This document shows positions 3,591 through 6,581 of a DNA stretch of 6,581 nucleotides, piece by piece; position 1 is the first letter of the stretch; each line of letters opens with the position of its first letter. The DNA is from Erythrobacter sp. UBA2510 (GTDB lineage Bacteria > Pseudomonadota > Alphaproteobacteria > Sphingomonadales > Sphingomonadaceae), in the NCBI GenBank assembly GCA_002341345.1, contig DDNW01000130.1, positions 1-6,581 on the forward strand, given 5' to 3'. A program made the position numbers and the translations under genes. Below the pieces are notes generated by a model. The model was given only the letters and a program-made list of their open reading frames with translations, ran no database searches and was not told the DNA's origin.

Positions 3591-6581
3591 ATGCTGCGCA
3601 ACCTCATCGAAAATGCGCTTAACCTGCGTCTCGTGGTAATTGGCCTCGCCCTGGTACTGGCAGGCATCGGTGCATGGTCCTTTGCCAAGCTTCCCATCGA
3701 TGCTTTCCCAGATATCAGCACCACGCAGGTGAAGATCATCCTCAAGGCCCCGGGCATGACCCCGGAAGAGATCGAGAGCCGGGTGGTCACGCCGATCGAA
3801 ATGGAAATGCTCGGTATCCCTGAGCAGAGCACGCTGCGCTCGGTCGCCAAATACGCCATTGCTGACATCACTATCGATTTCAAAGACAGCACCGACATCT
3901 ACTGGGCGCGCCAGCAGGTGACCGAGCGTCTCAATGCAGTGATGGGCGACATGCCCGCCACCGTATCCGGCGGGCTCGCGCCGATCTCTACCCCGCTTTC
4001 CGAAATGTTCATGTTCACGCTCGAAGGCCCGCAATCGCTGCCCGAGAAGCGCAAGGTGCTCGACTGGACCATCCGCCCGGCGTTGCGCACTGTGCCGGGC
4101 GTGGCCGATGTCAATGCGCTGGGCGGCTATGTCGAGACGTTTGAAGTCGCGCCCAATGCCTCGGCGCTGGCGGCGGCGGGCCTTTCCACAGCTGATCTCG
4201 CCGATGCCATCGAGATGAGCAATCGCAATGACGGTGCCGGGCGGCTGACCAGTGGCGAGGAATCGCTCATCGTCCGCTCGACTGGTGCGATCCTCACGCT
4301 GGAGGACCTCGCTGCAGTGGTGGTCAAATCCGGCGATGGCGCAGTCGTGCTGGTGGGCGATGTCGCCAATGTGCGCAGCGGCGACCTCACACGCTATGGT
4401 GCGGTGAGTAAGAATGGTAAAGGAGAGGCGGTGCAAGGGCTGGTCATTGGCCTGCGCGGCGCAGATGCCAGCCAGGTGGTCGCAGGCGTCAAGCAGCGGC
4501 TGGAGGAAATCCAGCCGAGCCTGCCAGAAGGCATGAGCGTAGATGTTTTCTATGACCGGTCGGACCTCATCACTCGCGCCGTTGGCACTGTGGAGTCCGC
4601 GCTGCTAGAGGCGACTGTGCTGGTGATGATCCTGCTGCTGCTGTTCCTCGGCGATATCCGCGCTTCGATCATTGTCGCGCTGGCTCTGCCGATGGCGGCG
4701 CTGCTGACCTTCATCTTCATGCGCTCGATTGGCCTTAGCGCGAACCTGATGAGCCTTGGGGGGCTGGCCATCGCGGTGGGGATATTGGTCGATGGCGCGG
4801 TCGTGGTGGTGGAGAATGTCGTCGAGCGCCTCTCCGATCCCAACCATGCCAAGAGCAGCAAGCTGCACAATGTCTTCATCGCCGCCGCTGAAGTGGCCAA
4901 ACCCGTCGCCTCGGGCCTTGCGATCATTGCGCTGGTGTTCTTGCCGCTGCTCACGCTGGAAGGGCTGGAAGGCAAGCTGTTTTCGCCTGTGGCCTTGACC
5001 ATCGTCCTTGCGCTCGCTTCGGCACTGGTGCTGTCGCTGACGCTGGTTCCGGTGCTGGCGTTTTACCTACTCAAAGTGAAACAGGGCCACCACGAACCGT
5101 GGCTGATGCGCAAGATTGCGCCGTGTTACTCTTCGCTGCTGGCCGGAGCCTTTGCGCACAAGAAGCGCGTGTTCACGGTCGCCGGGATTGGCCTGGCGCT
5201 CACGGCCGGGGCCTACAGCATCACCGGCAAGACCTTCCTGCCGGTGATGGATGAAGGCTCGATCATCGTCCAGCTGAGCAAGCTGCCTTCCATCTCCATC
5301 GAACACAGCGTCGCAGGCGACATGAAGGTGCAGCGCGCGATCCTTGAGCAAGTGCCTGAAGTCGAAGCCGTCATCGCCCGCGTCGGCTCGGACGAGCTGG
5401 GGCTCGACCCGATGAGCCCCAATGAAACCGACAGCTTCCTAAAGCTTAAGCCGCGCGAAGAATGGCGGGTGCAGGACAAGGACTGGCTGCTCAACGAGTT
5501 GCGCAAGGTAATGGAGCAGTTCCCCGGCATCGAGCCGACTTTCACCCAGCCAATCGACATGCGCACCTCTGAAATGCTCACTGGCGCGCGCGGTGACCTG
5601 GCGATCAAGCTGTTCGGCCCGGACCTCGGCGAGCTGTCGCGGCTGGCGGGCGAGATCCAAGCGCGGCTGGAGACTATCGATGGCACCAGTGAAGCCCTTA
5701 CCGTCGCCAATGACCAGGTCGATTACCTGCTGGTCGATATCGACCGGGTGGCGGCGGGCCGACTGGGCATGCCGGTGTCGGACCTGCAGGACATGATGCG
5801 GGCACAGGTCGAAGGGGTGCAAAGCGGCATTGTCGCCGATGGCGTGCGCCGTGTTCCCATCGTGATAAAAGGCGAGGGCTCACGAAATCTGACGCCGCAG
5901 GGTTTCGCCGATCTTGTCTACCGCGCCCCATCGGGCCAGCTTGTTCGCGCCAGCGATGTCGCCCGGGTCAGCCAGGTCGAAGGGCCGGTCAAGCTCGAGC
6001 ATGAGAACGGATCGCGCTACGCCATGGTCCAGGCGTTTGTCTCTGGCCGCGACCTCGTCGGCTATGTCGAGGATGCCAAGGCCGATATTGCTGCCAATGT
6101 GGAGCTTCCGCAGGGCTACCGCCTCGAATGGGGCGGCCAGTTCGAAAACCAGCAGCGCGCTTCGTCACGGCTGGCGGTGGTGCTGCCCGTGTCGATCCTG
6201 CTGATCTTCGTCATCCTCTATTTCACCCTCGGTTCGGTGCGTGCCTCGCTGCTGATCCTCACCAATATTCCCTTCGCCGTGGTCGGCGGGATGATCGCGC
6301 TGGCGATATCGGGCGAGTATCTCTCGGTCCCGGCCTCGGTCGGCTTTATCGCCCTGCTCGGAATCGCCGTGCTCAACGGCCTCGTTATGGTGACCTATTT
6401 CCGCCAGTTACGAGAGGAAGGAATGCCGCTCTCGGAAGCTGTAAGGCGCGGGGCCGAACGCCGGCTGCGACCCGTGTTGATGACTGCCAGCATCGCCGCT
6501 TTCGGTCTGGTCCCGCTGCTGTTCGCGACCGGGCCGGGCTCGGAAATCCAGAAGCCGCTCGCCATCGTCGTTATTGGCGGA
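3591..6581 (+). CDS. Heavy-metal efflux RND permease, CzcA/CusA family (3' end beyond window)
   Basis: The frame is open for 997 codons to the window edge. The family is about 1030-1050 residues, so only the last part of the C-terminal membrane helices is missing. It is a trimeric inner-membrane proton antiporter that exports metal cations. Visible in order: TM1 at about 14-31 followed by PIDAFPD (35-41); the first periplasmic porter region; YDRS (321-324); and TM2-TM4 from about 338. TM4 carries GGLAIAVGILVDGAVVVVEN with D401 and E408. The second periplasmic half has FLPVMDEGSI, then FTQPIDMRTSEMLTGARGD (651-669). The second helix bundle starts near RLAVVLPVSILL. The CzcA D402 position is Ala395 here, as in CusA, so the proton relay is not the full CzcA set. 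Residues M657 and M662 lie in the substrate cleft region, but specificity is not decidable. GGAG at 3578-3581 is nine bases before the ATG. I followed the frame throughout and saw no frameshift. Confidence 0.95.
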   Translation, partial: MLRNLIENALNLRLVVIGLALVLAGIGAWSFAKLPIDAFPDISTTQVKIILKAPGMTPEEIESRVVTPIEMEMLGIPEQSTLRSVAKYAIADITIDFKDSTDIYWARQQVTERLNAVMGDMPATVSGGLAPISTPLSEMFMFTLEGPQSLPEKRKVLDWTIRPALRTVPGVADVNALGGYVETFEVAPNASALAAAGLSTADLADAIEMSNRNDGAGRLTSGEESLIVRSTGAILTLEDLAAVVVKSGDGAVVLVGDVANVRSGDLTRYGAVSKNGKGEAVQGLVIGLRGADASQVVAGVKQRLEEIQPSLPEGMSVDVFYDRSDLITRAVGTVESALLEATVLVMILLLLFLGDIRASIIVALALPMAALLTFIFMRSIGLSANLMSLGGLAIAVGILVDGAVVVVENVVERLSDPNHAKSSKLHNVFIAAAEVAKPVASGLAIIALVFLPLLTLEGLEGKLFSPVALTIVLALASALVLSLTLVPVLAFYLLKVKQGHHEPWLMRKIAPCYSSLLAGAFAHKKRVFTVAGIGLALTAGAYSITGKTFLPVMDEGSIIVQLSKLPSISIEHSVAGDMKVQRAILEQVPEVEAVIARVGSDELGLDPMSPNETDSFLKLKPREEWRVQDKDWLLNELRKVMEQFPGIEPTFTQPIDMRTSEMLTGARGDLAIKLFGPDLGELSRLAGEIQARLETIDGTSEALTVANDQVDYLLVDIDRVAAGRLGMPVSDLQDMMRAQVEGVQSGIVADGVRRVPIVIKGEGSRNLTPQGFADLVYRAPSGQLVRASDVARVSQVEGPVKLEHENGSRYAMVQAFVSGRDLVGYVEDAKADIAANVELPQGYRLEWGGQFENQQRASSRLAVVLPVSILLIFVILYFTLGSVRASLLILTNIPFAVVGGMIALAISGEYLSVPASVGFIALLGIAVLNGLVMVTYFRQLREEGMPLSEAVRRGAERRLRPVLMTASIAAFGLVPLLFATGPGSEIQKPLAIVVIGG

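Noticed and set aside
3333..4436. A long minus-strand open frame (367 codons) spanning the adaptor/permease boundary, plus another of 253 codons at 3137-3898.
   Set aside because: Both lie opposite strongly conserved adaptor and permease codons. Their products are rich in Arg, His and Ser with no recognisable domain, as expected for shadow frames in high-GC coding DNA.
5439..5822. Minus-strand frames of 94-165 codons opposite the second periplasmic half of the permease (5067-5822).
   Set aside because: The plus-strand permease frame is continuous and conserved through this stretch. These are shadow frames.

Overview
The window looks like a piece of a high-GC proteobacterial chromosome. It is most likely from an alphaproteobacterium of the Sphingomonadales type; this rests on gene style and base composition and is inference only. 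It holds a scarred mobile-element edge followed by a regulated metal-efflux locus. I see no tRNA, rRNA, CRISPR array or origin.

Layout: (1) Bases 1 to about 363 are debris. The first ~87 bases encode, on the minus strand, an internal slice of a LysR-type regulator. They are fused directly to the 3' end of a transposase gene on the plus strand, whose probable right terminal repeat ends near 363. Both genes have lost their 5' parts at the same junction. (2) Bases 383-2400 are a minus-strand two-component operon: an OmpR/PhoP-type response regulator followed, with a 4-base ATGA overlap, by a PhoQ-like membrane sensor histidine kinase. (3) Bases 2401-2504 form a divergent intergenic region with three exact copies of a 10-base motif and, nearer the regulator gene, a separate 8-base-stem hairpin. 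(4) Bases 2505-6581 are a plus-strand efflux operon: a lipoprotein periplasmic adaptor (CzcB/CusB role), then an HME-type RND permease (CzcA/CusA role). The permease runs off the right edge after 997 codons without a stop.

How the genes probably work together: the kinase senses a periplasmic signal and phosphorylates the regulator. The regulator plausibly binds the repeated motif in the shared intergenic region and controls both its own operon and the efflux pump. The permease would drive proton-coupled export of a metal cation, with the adaptor linking it to an outer-membrane channel that is not encoded in the visible part. The metal cannot be named from sequence alone.

Much of the window is conventional, and I did not find a clearly undescribed system. 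The points most worth checking are the LysR/transposase deletion junction, the three-copy operator, the PhoPQ-style regulator paired with a heavy-metal pump, and the CusA-like rather than CzcA-like proton-relay motif in the permease.
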